A DNA stretch of 64,000 nucleotides from Anaerofustis stercorihominis DSM 17244 (lineage in GTDB: Bacteria; Bacillota; Clostridia; Eubacteriales; Anaerofustaceae), in the NCBI RefSeq assembly GCF_000154825.1, contig NZ_DS560019.1:1158501-1222500 (forward strand), in the 5' to 3' direction. This document shows positions 36,412-44,072 of the stretch, piece by piece. Positions within the stretch are counted from its first letter, which is position 1, and each line of letters opens with the position of its first letter. The notes beneath the pieces are model-generated. The model searched no databases and was not told the DNA's origin. It saw only the letters and a list, made by a program, of their open reading frames with translations. Both the position numbers and the translations under genes were made by a program.

Positions 36412-38253
36412 ATGAACATAAACAACCAAAAAATCGTTGAGTTATTTTACAAGATGCTGAAAGTGAGGGTTTTTGAAGAAAAACTGGCGTCTTTATACGA
36501 AGAAGGAAAGATACATACAAACTTATATTTATCCATAGGACAGGAAGCGGTAAGTGCCGGAGCAATGGCTGCCATAAACGGCAAGGATAAAGTTTTTACA
36601 TCACATAGGAACTTTGCTGCTTCAATATGTCTTGAAATGGATATAGAAAAGATGTTTCGTGAGATAATGGGGCTTGACGGCGGTTATACCGACGGGGTAG
36701 CGGGACCGGGATATTTTGCGGATATGAAGGCTGATATTTACGGTGCTTCGGCGGTTCCCGCGGGAAATGTTTCCGTAGCAACGGGTGTTGCCATGGGGGA
36801 AAAGATACATCATACGAACAATATAGTGGTTTCCTTTATCGGTGACGGCGCTGTAAACGAAGGTGTATTTTCCGAAAGCGTCAATATGGCTTCAATGTTT
36901 AAGCTTCCTATCATTTACTTGGTTGAAAACAACGGATATGCCAAAGGACAGAGTTTTTCCAAAACCTCTACTGTCAAAGATATAGCTTCCCGTGCAAGCA
37001 GTTATTCGATACCGGGTATCATAGTTGACGGGAACAATGTTCTCGATATGTACGAAGCAATGCTTACTGCTTCAAGCTATGTAAGAGGAGGAAAAGGTCC
37101 GATAATACTTGAGGCAAAGACATATCGCTTCAGCGGACATCATCTTGCGGATAAGGCCCTTTACAGAAGTTCAAAAGAACTTAGGGCATGGTTCGATAAG
37201 TGCCCGATAAAGCTTCTCAGTAATTATATGCTTCAAAATATGGTTGGTATAGATGATGACCTTCAAATGATGAAAGATACCATTTCGGCTGAAATGGACA
37301 GGATAATAAATAAAATACTAAACGAAAAAGAAATCCCTAAAGAAGAGCTTGAAGAAAAAGAAGAAGAAAAGATTTCAAAGAAGACCCAGATAGAAGAAGA
37401 ATTAAAAGCTTTGCTCGAACAAAAGGAATTTTTAAAACAGGCAGATACTTCGGTCATGATAGAAGAACCTAAACTTAAATCTACTTTTACGGAAAAAGAT
37501 GCGGTTGGGGACAGTGAAGAAGAGATCAGAGCCAACGATAAAGTATTCGATGAAATAAAGAGACTTAAAAATATATTCCCCGAAAGAGACGATACACCTA
37601 AAGAAGAACTTAGTGTAGAGGATATTTTAAGGAACGGTCATACTCATACTTTGATATCTAACACGGACGGCTTTGCGGATGTTGATTTTAGGGATACTAT
37701 AAGAAAGAGACCCGAAAAGGAAGAAAAAAAAGAAGTAGTTACCGAAGAAGAAAAGAGATATATTTCAAATGCGGAAAATGTTCTTGAAAATATATTCAAA
37801 GAAATAGATGAAGAAGAAAAGAAATATACCACTACGGTGGTAAACAGTGATATTTATGATGATATAAGTATGAAGGCAAACATCGCAGACGGTTATGAAA
37901 AAGAAGATGAAGATAAGATCACTTTTGTAAATGCATCTGTTGGAGAAAGTTCAGACTACAATGATTTGAGAAAGCAGAATATTGAAACATTTGACGATTT
38001 TGATTTTGAAAATAGATATGATGATACATATAAAGATGATTTATTCAGTAATTATAATGAAGACGACGATATCATAAAGGAATATATGAAGAGTCTGAAT
38101 ATGAACAGCGAACAGCCTTTTACCGTTTCCACAAGGGGCAGTTCACCTGTTATAGATGTAAGTGACGGCAATGACGTATCTGATTTACATAATATGCTTG
38201 AAATGGAAGATGAAGCGGAACTTGACCTTGATATCTTCGGGGAGGGCAGATAA
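36412..38253 (+). CDS. 2-oxo acid dehydrogenase E1-alpha-like protein with long acidic extension
   Basis: Residues 1 to about 305 are an E1-alpha fold: LYEEGKIHTNLYLSIGQEAV, the thiamine-diphosphate motif GDGAVNEGVF (144-153) ending in VENNGYAKG, and TYRFSGHHLAD. Residues 306-613 are an extra, strongly acidic, low-complexity region (many EEKEEEK, YDDISMKA and FDFENRYDD-like stretches) absent from ordinary 330-370 aa subunits. The segment normally reading R-G-H-G-H is here SHRNFAAS (64-71), so the catalytic HGH histidines appear replaced. The ThDP site looks usable but activity is doubtful. It overlaps the E1-beta-like start (TAATG). Confidence 0.8.
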   Translation: MNINNQKIVELFYKMLKVRVFEEKLASLYEEGKIHTNLYLSIGQEAVSAGAMAAINGKDKVFTSHRNFAASICLEMDIEKMFREIMGLDGGYTDGVAGPGYFADMKADIYGASAVPAGNVSVATGVAMGEKIHHTNNIVVSFIGDGAVNEGVFSESVNMASMFKLPIIYLVENNGYAKGQSFSKTSTVKDIASRASSYSIPGIIVDGNNVLDMYEAMLTASSYVRGGKGPIILEAKTYRFSGHHLADKALYRSSKELRAWFDKCPIKLLSNYMLQNMVGIDDDLQMMKDTISAEMDRIINKILNEKEIPKEELEEKEEEKISKKTQIEEELKALLEQKEFLKQADTSVMIEEPKLKSTFTEKDAVGDSEEEIRANDKVFDEIKRLKNIFPERDDTPKEELSVEDILRNGHTHTLISNTDGFADVDFRDTIRKRPEKEEKKEVVTEEEKRYISNAENVLENIFKEIDEEEKKYTTTVVNSDIYDDISMKANIADGYEKEDEDKITFVNASVGESSDYNDLRKQNIETFDDFDFENRYDDTYKDDLFSNYNEDDDIIKEYMKSLNMNSEQPFTVSTRGSSPVIDVSDGNDVSDLHNMLEMEDEAELDLDIFGEGR

Positions 38254-39233
38254 TGATAGAATTAACTTTTAAACAGGCAATCAAAAATACTCTTTTATAT
38301 GAACTGAGGAAGAATAGGAACAGTGTGTTCGTTTCTCAGGATATAGGAGTATTCGGCGGAGAATACAAAGTAAGCAAAGGATTTGACGTACAGATACCGG
38401 AAGAGAGGATAATCGAAGTTCCCGTAAGCGAGAATGCTTATATAGGCTCAAGCGTAGGGCTTAGTTTGAATGGATTCAACGTAATAACGGAGATACCGGG
38501 GACGAAGTTTTTGATAAGGTCTCTGGATCCGATAATAAACTATGCTTCGAAGCTTAAAGCTTTTGGGACTAAAGTTCCGGGGAGTCTTCTTATAAGATGT
38601 CCGATAGGGTATACTCCTTACTCCAGTGTGCAGGATAACGAATCTGTGGAGGCTGTAATGGCGCATTTTCCGGGTATAAAAGTGGTTTATCCATCGACAC
38701 CGAAGGACGCTATAGGTCTTATGCGAAGCGCATTTTCAGAACATGATCCGGTGATATTCTTCGAAAATAAGAATTTATATAATGTAAAAGGCGAAATAAG
38801 TGAAAAGTCGGAGGAAAAGATACCTCTAGGGAAAGCCAATATCATAAGAGAAGGAAGCGACATCACCGTCATAACCTACGGAAGCATGGTAAAAGAAGCA
38901 ATGAAGGCCAGCGACGTAGCCTATATGAGTGATGTAAAAGTAGAGGTAATAGATTTAAGGACAATAAAACCCATCGACAGTGAGACTATAATAAAATCCG
39001 TTAAGAAGACGGGAAGAGCCATTGTAGTTTACGAAGGTTATAAGACATGCTCCGTTGGAAGCGAGATAGCAAGTATAATAGTTGAAAGCGAAGCTTTTGA
39101 TTATCTTGAAGCTCCGGTAGCGAGGATGTGCAGTGATGATAATTTCACACCTTTCAATCCTATAAAGGCTAAAGAAGTACTGCCGAGTTCCGGCAAACTT
39201 TTGGAAAAAATAATGCAGTTGGTTGAATATTAA
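38253..39233 (+). CDS. 2-oxo acid dehydrogenase E1-beta-like protein
   Basis: 326 aa, normal E1-beta length, co-linear with AcoB/PdhB: FVSQDIGVFGGEYKVSKGF, then EVPVSENAYIGSSVGLSLNG with the conserved glutamate E60, VVYPSTPKDAIGLM and VEVIDLRTIKPIDSETI. The family's conserved H-S-Q-S active-site histidine falls in SSVQDNESVEA, where D128 replaces it. Together with the partner changes this suggests altered or lost decarboxylase chemistry. It is translationally coupled to the E1-alpha-like gene and 17 bases ahead of the E2-like gene. Confidence 0.82.
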   Translation: MIELTFKQAIKNTLLYELRKNRNSVFVSQDIGVFGGEYKVSKGFDVQIPEERIIEVPVSENAYIGSSVGLSLNGFNVITEIPGTKFLIRSLDPIINYASKLKAFGTKVPGSLLIRCPIGYTPYSSVQDNESVEAVMAHFPGIKVVYPSTPKDAIGLMRSAFSEHDPVIFFENKNLYNVKGEISEKSEEKIPLGKANIIREGSDITVITYGSMVKEAMKASDVAYMSDVKVEVIDLRTIKPIDSETIIKSVKKTGRAIVVYEGYKTCSVGSEIASIIVESEAFDYLEAPVARMCSDDNFTPFNPIKAKEVLPSSGKLLEKIMQLVEY

Positions 39234-39250
39234 GACGAAAGGAGAATTTC

Positions 39251-40594
39251 ATGACAAACTTAGGGAATTCCAAACAAAAAGCAAGCCCCGCCACAAGAAA
39301 GCTGGCTAAGGCATTAGGCATAGATTTATCGCAAATAGAAGGAAGCGGCGAAAACGGACGTATCGAAGCCGCTGATTTAGAGCGTTATTTAAATGACAGA
39401 AAGAGACTTGAAGAAAATAACATAAATAATATATCTATAAAATCAAGCAAGGACGACGAAGAATTGAAGATATTGGAACAAAGGATCAATATGATAAATG
39501 ATGAAGTCGAAGATAAGATAGCCGATAATACGAAGATATATTCAAGCAGTGAGACCGATGAAGAAATGGAGGAGTTGAATAATGCCGACTCCGATATCAT
39601 TCAGTTTATGATAAAACATCAAAATGATATTTATGATGAAGATAATTCTTCAAAGGATATCATCGTGAATTATGACCAGACATCAAGTATCATTACAAGC
39701 GAAGTAAAAGAAGACGCTGAAGATAAAGAAGAAAACAAAGAAATAACCGATACAAAGGATACGATAGAAAAGATGAACAAGGCAGAGAATGCAAAAGAAG
39801 CATATACTCCGGTCATCGAAGAAGTCGTATCCAAGGAATACGATGATGAAGGAAACGAGATACCGGTCGTTCCTGTTGAAAACAGTGTTACTCATCAGGT
39901 CATAGTTCCTGTAGAACATTCCGAGATAGCGGAAGAATATCCGGACACGGAAAGGGAAGTAAATGAGAGCTACGGGAAAAGAGTGGTTATCACTTTAAAT
40001 GATGATACCAGCAGAAGCGTAGTTATCAATAAAGACGGAAAAAGCAGTGAAGAAAAAACTGTAAGCGAACAAAATCAGTTGGTCATAGAGACTCATACTC
40101 ATAACGTGGTTACTATGGGTATAAAAGCGAGCCTTAACCTCGTAAAGGAAATGCTTGTTTCCTACAGCGATCTAAGCGAGAGAAAGATTTTTAATACCGT
40201 GGTAAAATCCATAGTTTTCGCTTTGGAAAAAAATAAAATAGCTTCCTTTAAGGGAGATGTTGCGATATATAAGTATGACGGTGAAGAAGGCTTTACAGGC
40301 AGAAAGCTGAGCGGTATCAACGAACTTACCGTAAGTCAGATGGATAAGAGAATGAAATACATAATCGAAGGGGAGGATATCGATTTTAGGATAACCGATA
40401 TAAGCCCGCTTAATATCGATTATTATTATCCGAAAGCATGTGAAGACAAAGTCGATATAACGGTTCTCATTCAGGACGAATATGTAAAAGTATACTTGAG
40501 TGCATGCGAAGATTTGATGGATTTCAACGAATGTGCGAAAGTCCTTTCAAATATCAAATCAGTGATAAGCAATCCAAGCCTTATGCTTGTATAA
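39251..40594 (+). CDS. E2-like protein: peripheral-subunit-binding domain plus degenerate acyltransferase domain
   Basis: 447 aa. There is no lipoyl domain: the protein opens directly with an E1/E3-binding domain (ASPATRKLAKALGIDLSQIE, residues 11-47). An acidic, low-complexity linker of about 220 residues follows. The last 160 residues resemble the E2 catalytic domain (FNTVVKSIVFALEKNK ... VLSNIKSVISNPSLMLV). The catalytic H-R-x-x-x-D-G motif aligns with EDLMDF, giving Glu420 for His while Asp424 remains. It therefore cannot carry acyl groups in the usual way. It is the last gene of the trio; no E3 gene follows. Confidence 0.75.
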   Translation: MTNLGNSKQKASPATRKLAKALGIDLSQIEGSGENGRIEAADLERYLNDRKRLEENNINNISIKSSKDDEELKILEQRINMINDEVEDKIADNTKIYSSSETDEEMEELNNADSDIIQFMIKHQNDIYDEDNSSKDIIVNYDQTSSIITSEVKEDAEDKEENKEITDTKDTIEKMNKAENAKEAYTPVIEEVVSKEYDDEGNEIPVVPVENSVTHQVIVPVEHSEIAEEYPDTEREVNESYGKRVVITLNDDTSRSVVINKDGKSSEEKTVSEQNQLVIETHTHNVVTMGIKASLNLVKEMLVSYSDLSERKIFNTVVKSIVFALEKNKIASFKGDVAIYKYDGEEGFTGRKLSGINELTVSQMDKRMKYIIEGEDIDFRITDISPLNIDYYYPKACEDKVDITVLIQDEYVKVYLSACEDLMDFNECAKVLSNIKSVISNPSLMLV

Positions 40595-40595
40595 T

Positions 40596-40622
40596 AAAAA
40601 GACACCTTATGGTGTCTTTTTA
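40596..40622 (+). terminator. Intrinsic terminator of the E1/E2-like operon
   Basis: AAAAGACACC pairs with GGTGTCTTTT around TTAT, followed by T. Confidence 0.92.
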
Positions 40623-40633
40623 TTGCTGATTAT

Positions 40634-40668
40634 GGGCACTACGCCTCACTGCGTGAGATTCCGCGCCC
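40634..40668 (-). repeat. Dispersed structured repeat, copy 4 of 5
   Basis: Minus strand: GGGC (outer stem of four pairs), GCGGAAT, CTCAC-GCA-GTGAG, GCGTAGT, GCCC. The apical stem sequence is again different but fully paired. It follows a terminator by about a dozen bases, as do copies 1 and 2. Confidence 0.9.
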
Positions 40669-40820
40669 CTAACTTAATTCACTATCTATCAACCCTATAT
40701 TCTAAAAATCTTATTTTTATCAAAACAAAACTCTCACGGCTCACTTTTTTATCTTTTCGATAAAATACCCTATAAAAGTTTCAAAAACAGTAAAAAATCC
40801 CAAAAATTTCTATAAAAATG
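40669..40820. other. Intergenic stretch before the surface-protein promoter
   Basis: AT-rich with no gene seen; together with 40821-41008 it forms the 410-base gap between the E2-like gene and the BspA-like gene. Confidence 0.5.
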
Positions 40821-40970
40821 TGTACTTTTTGTAACATTTGTGCTATACTCAAAACGTATTGTAATAATATAAGAAATCACATATAACGACATATTATTAT
40901 TACATGTAAACAATTATTTGTAATAAAATCCATATATTACAGATTTCTTATATACGTTACAAAAAGTACG
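40821..40970 (+). promoter_or_regulatory. Inverted motif pair upstream of the BspA-like gene
   Basis: GTACTTTTTGTAAC (40822-40835) and its exact inverted complement GTTACAAAAAGTAC (40956-40969) lie 120 bases apart, the second about 40 bases before the start codon. Between them TATAAGAAATC and GATTTCTTATA are also inverted. A matching pair in the same arrangement precedes the vWA surface protein (61503-61665), which suggests a common regulator or DNA looping. Confidence 0.6.
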
Positions 40971-41008
40971 ATTATTGATATTATTGTTGAAATAAAGGGG
41001 AGTTAAAA

Positions 41009-43096
41009 ATGAAAAGTAAGAGACTTTTAGCGGTAATGCTGAGCGGGTTTATGGTGTTTACAAGCATGACACCTGTGTTTACCGAAGAAATAAAAAGTGA
41101 AAACACGAATGACAATTCTGTAGTAAGTGAAGAACAAAAGGGAAATGACGTAAATAACAGTGAGGAAGTTAAAGATAATGAAGAAGCTGTTATAACAGAT
41201 AAAGATAATGAACATAAAACAGCACAAGATGAAAAGAAAGCGGAAGAAAGTACTTCTTTAAATGAGACTTCTAAAACGGTTAAGTCGACTTCAAAGACAG
41301 CTTTATCTTCATCTAAAACAACAAGAGATGTTTTAGAAAGTAAAATAGACGAAACGACAGGGCTTGAATTCAGCTATGACAGCGATACGAATGAAGCGAC
41401 CATTACAGGGCTTGGTAGCTTTCCTGCCGACGACGTTTTGACTGTTACGACTTTTGCCATTCCGAGTAAGGTAAAGACTTCGGATACCGGAGAATTGACC
41501 GTAACTGCTGTAGGCGGGGAAGCTTTCCTTAGCGAAGATTTTGGTGTTGATTATGACTGTACATTAATAATTCCATCAAGCATTGAATCGATAGGGAAAA
41601 AGGCATTTAGCAGTTGTTACTTTGCTAAATTGGAATTTGAAGAAGGAAGTAACCTTACGACTATAGGAGAAGATGCATTTAAGGCAGGAAATTACCTTGA
41701 AAACTTAATTATACCTAAGAGTGTAGTAAGTATTGAAATGGGCGCATTTTATGACGCAGGGGTAAGTTCTTTAACTTTTGAAGAAGGCAGTAAATTAGAA
41801 AGCATAAAAGCAGAGGCTTTTAGAAGTAATAATAACCTTGCAGGTAATTTGACTATTCCTAAAAATGTGACTTATTTGGGATTTTGTATGTTTACCAATT
41901 GTAGAAAACTCGAAAGCATTACATTCGAAGAGGGGATAAACCTTGAAACACTGGAAATTTCTGTATTCGACTCATTAGATAGTTTGAAAGAAATCGTTAT
42001 CCCGAAATCCGTGAAAACCATGAAAAGCAATGTGTTTAGTAGTTGTGACAATTTATCTTCAATTATTTTTGAATAAGGGTCTGCTTTGGAAACTTTAGAA
42101 AGAGGTGCTTTAAAATATTTGCCTGCTTTGGAAGAAATTATCATACCCGAAAAAGTAACTTCTGTAGGAGATGCATGTTTTCAAAACTGTACTAATCTTA
42201 AAAAGATCGTATTTATGGGGGCAAATGCGACTATAGGGACGGATGTGTTCAAAAATACTTCGTCGGATTTGGCAATATACGCGCATACCGGCAAAGACGG
42301 TTCTTTAATTCCTATTTATACATATTTTGAAGCACAGAAAGCTGCCAACCCTTCATGGACATTTGGAAGCATATGTCATGGTCCCGATGAAGTAGCTGGA
42401 AGTAAAGTCGAACCAACATGCGGCGTTGACGGAACAATTTCATTTGAACCCGGGAACTGTACCTGCGGTAATGTATTGACCGAAAGAGTTACTTTTGCTC
42501 TTCCCGCAACCCAAAAGCATACTTTTGATAAAACCGTTATAAGTAAAGAAGCTACATGTACGGTCAAGGGAAGCAAACACAGAGAATGCAGTGTATGCGG
42601 GGATAAAGAAGACGGTTCCGATGTAGATATACCAATGCTTGCTCATACTTATGCAGAAATAATAGACACACCTGCAACATGTACTGAAGAGGGAAGTAAG
42701 CATTCAGAGTGCAGTGTTTGTAACACTAAAAAAGAAAATTCAGATGAGAAAATAGGAGTTTTACCTCATACTTTTGATAAAGAAGTGGTAGACAAGGAAG
42801 CTACATATACAGAAGAAGGAAGTAAGCATACAGAGTGCAGCGTCTGCGGTACTAAAAAAGAAGGTTCAGATGTCGTTATCCCAAAGATCGTAAAAGAAGA
42901 AGATAAGAATAATAATAACAATGGCGACTCAACATCAAACGGAAGTACCGTGACAAAGACAGGAAGTGATAAAACAGCGGTAAATAATCCTCAGACTTCT
43001 GATGAAATGAATATGGTTCTTTACGTCCTATTGGGACTTGTATCTTTGGGAGCAGTGGGTACCGTAGGATATAAACTTAAAAAGAGGAATATCTAA
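41009..43096 (+). pseudogene. BspA-like leucine-rich-repeat surface protein, interrupted by one in-frame stop
   Basis: A sortase-anchored cell-wall protein of about 695 codons. It has a signal peptide (LLAVMLSGFMVFTSMTPVFT), an S/T/E-rich stretch, and several BspA-type LRR_5 repeats (TLIIPSSIESIGKKAFSSC and similar). Three copies of a repeat of about 45 aa with CSVC/CxxC follow, then a linker, NPQTSD, one membrane helix and KKR. The frame is cut by TAA at 42074-42076 inside a repeat. Reading FE(stop)GSALETLE where sister repeats have FEEGSKLES, it is a single GAA-to-TAA change, and the frame stays open on both sides. Recent inactivation, phase-type variation or a sequence error are possible. 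AGGGGAG precedes the ATG. Confidence 0.85.
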
Positions 43097-43219
43097 TTAG
43101 TTAGGCATATGGATAAATAATTAATGAAGATATAAGTAAAAAGAAATATCCAATAAACTTATATATAAGTTAAAGATGTAAAAATAAATATGTACATATT
43201 TATTTGAAAAAGTTACCCG

Positions 43220-43245
43220 GATGATTTCACTCAGCAGAAATCATC
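43220..43245. repeat. Perfect 9-bp hairpin after the BspA-like gene
   Basis: GATGATTTC pairs exactly with GAAATCATC around eight bases. No T-run follows, so it is not an obvious terminator. Confidence 0.5.
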
Positions 43246-43280
43246 TTGATATAAAGGTAAGATTTAAAATACCGATCCTA

Positions 43281-43310
43281 AAAAAGACCCTACCCCGATG
43301 GGTCTTTTTT
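43281..43310 (+). terminator. Intrinsic terminator after the BspA-like gene
   Basis: AAAAAGACCC pairs with GGGTCTTTTT around TACCCCGAT, followed by T. It is the terminator of the interrupted gene, about 185 bases after its stop codon. Confidence 0.88.
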
Positions 43311-43408
43311 AGTTCCATGTTTGTTTTATAGTTTATATCTTGTTTAAAGATTTTGTTAATAGGGTTAGTGTGGGATTAAGGGGAAATTTTGTTAGAAGTA
43401 CTTGTTAG

Positions 43409-43445
43409 GGGCGCGGATTCTGCCGAAGGCAGGCATAGTGCCCCG
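43409..43445 (+). repeat. Dispersed structured repeat, copy 5 of 5
   Basis: GGGGC, GCGGATT, CTGCC-GAA-GGCAG, GCATAGT, GCCCC. Stems are intact. The internal loop differs from the other copies at one position on each side (A to T, G to A), the only loop variation among the five. The rest of the 43311-43572 gap shows no gene. Confidence 0.88.
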
Positions 43446-43572
43446 ATGTATAGATGTATAAATGTTAAATGAATATGATTATTGGAAAATAATCTATAGC
43501 CGTTGACAATTCAGATAATATGTACTAAATTAGCATTAGAGTTTTATATTAAAATAGATAAGGACAAATATA

Positions 43573-43803
43573 ATGAAACTTTATAAGAAAAAAAGATATA
43601 ACATGTTTATCATGGGGCTTTCAGTTATAGGTATGATGATGTATATTATATCCATGTTTTTAAGAAATAAGATTGCTGATTTCCCTTTGGGTTTTATCGA
43701 GGGAGTATCTATCGTTTTAATGATATTGGGAATAATACATATGATGATAAGTTTTATAAATAAAAGAAATCCATATAGTGGGGAAGATATGAGGCATCGC
43801 TGA
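43573..43803 (+). CDS. Small membrane protein, 76 aa
   Basis: Function unknown. There are two hydrophobic helices (MFIMGLSVIGMMMYIISMFL and the IEGVSIVLMILGIIHMMISF region) with a basic N-terminus and short polar ends, predicting a hairpin with both ends in the cytoplasm. AAGGA precedes the ATG at 8-10 bases. It is a lone gene between the dispersed repeat and pyruvate carboxylase. Confidence 0.6.
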   Translation: MKLYKKKRYNMFIMGLSVIGMMMYIISMFLRNKIADFPLGFIEGVSIVLMILGIIHMMISFINKRNPYSGEDMRHR

Positions 43804-43872
43804 ATTAGGATGTCTTTTTTATTTTCTAAAAAATCTAACAAAGTCAAAAAAAGCTTGAAATAAACAGATACG

Positions 43873-43888
43873 CGTAACAAATGTTACG
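43873..43888. promoter_or_regulatory. Inverted repeat upstream of pyc
   Basis: CGTAAC and GTTACG are separated by AAAT; a TATAAT-like box follows about 22 bases later. It contains the same GTAAC core as the surface-gene motifs. A regulatory role is only suggested. Confidence 0.4.
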
Positions 43889-44072
43889 ATATATTCAAGG
43901 TAAAAGCAGTATAATATAGATAAAGGATATATGTAAAGGTATTACCGAATAATTATTAATTTGGGTTTATAAATATAATGTGTTTTTTATAATAATACAT
44001 AAAAAGTCTTTTAAAATGTCAGAAAATTTAGTATAATATTATGAATATTAAATATGGAATAAGGAGGCAGAA

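Noticed and set aside
41009-43096. Two separate surface-protein genes
   Set aside because: The second half has no signal peptide or ribosome site and is in frame with the first across one TAA.
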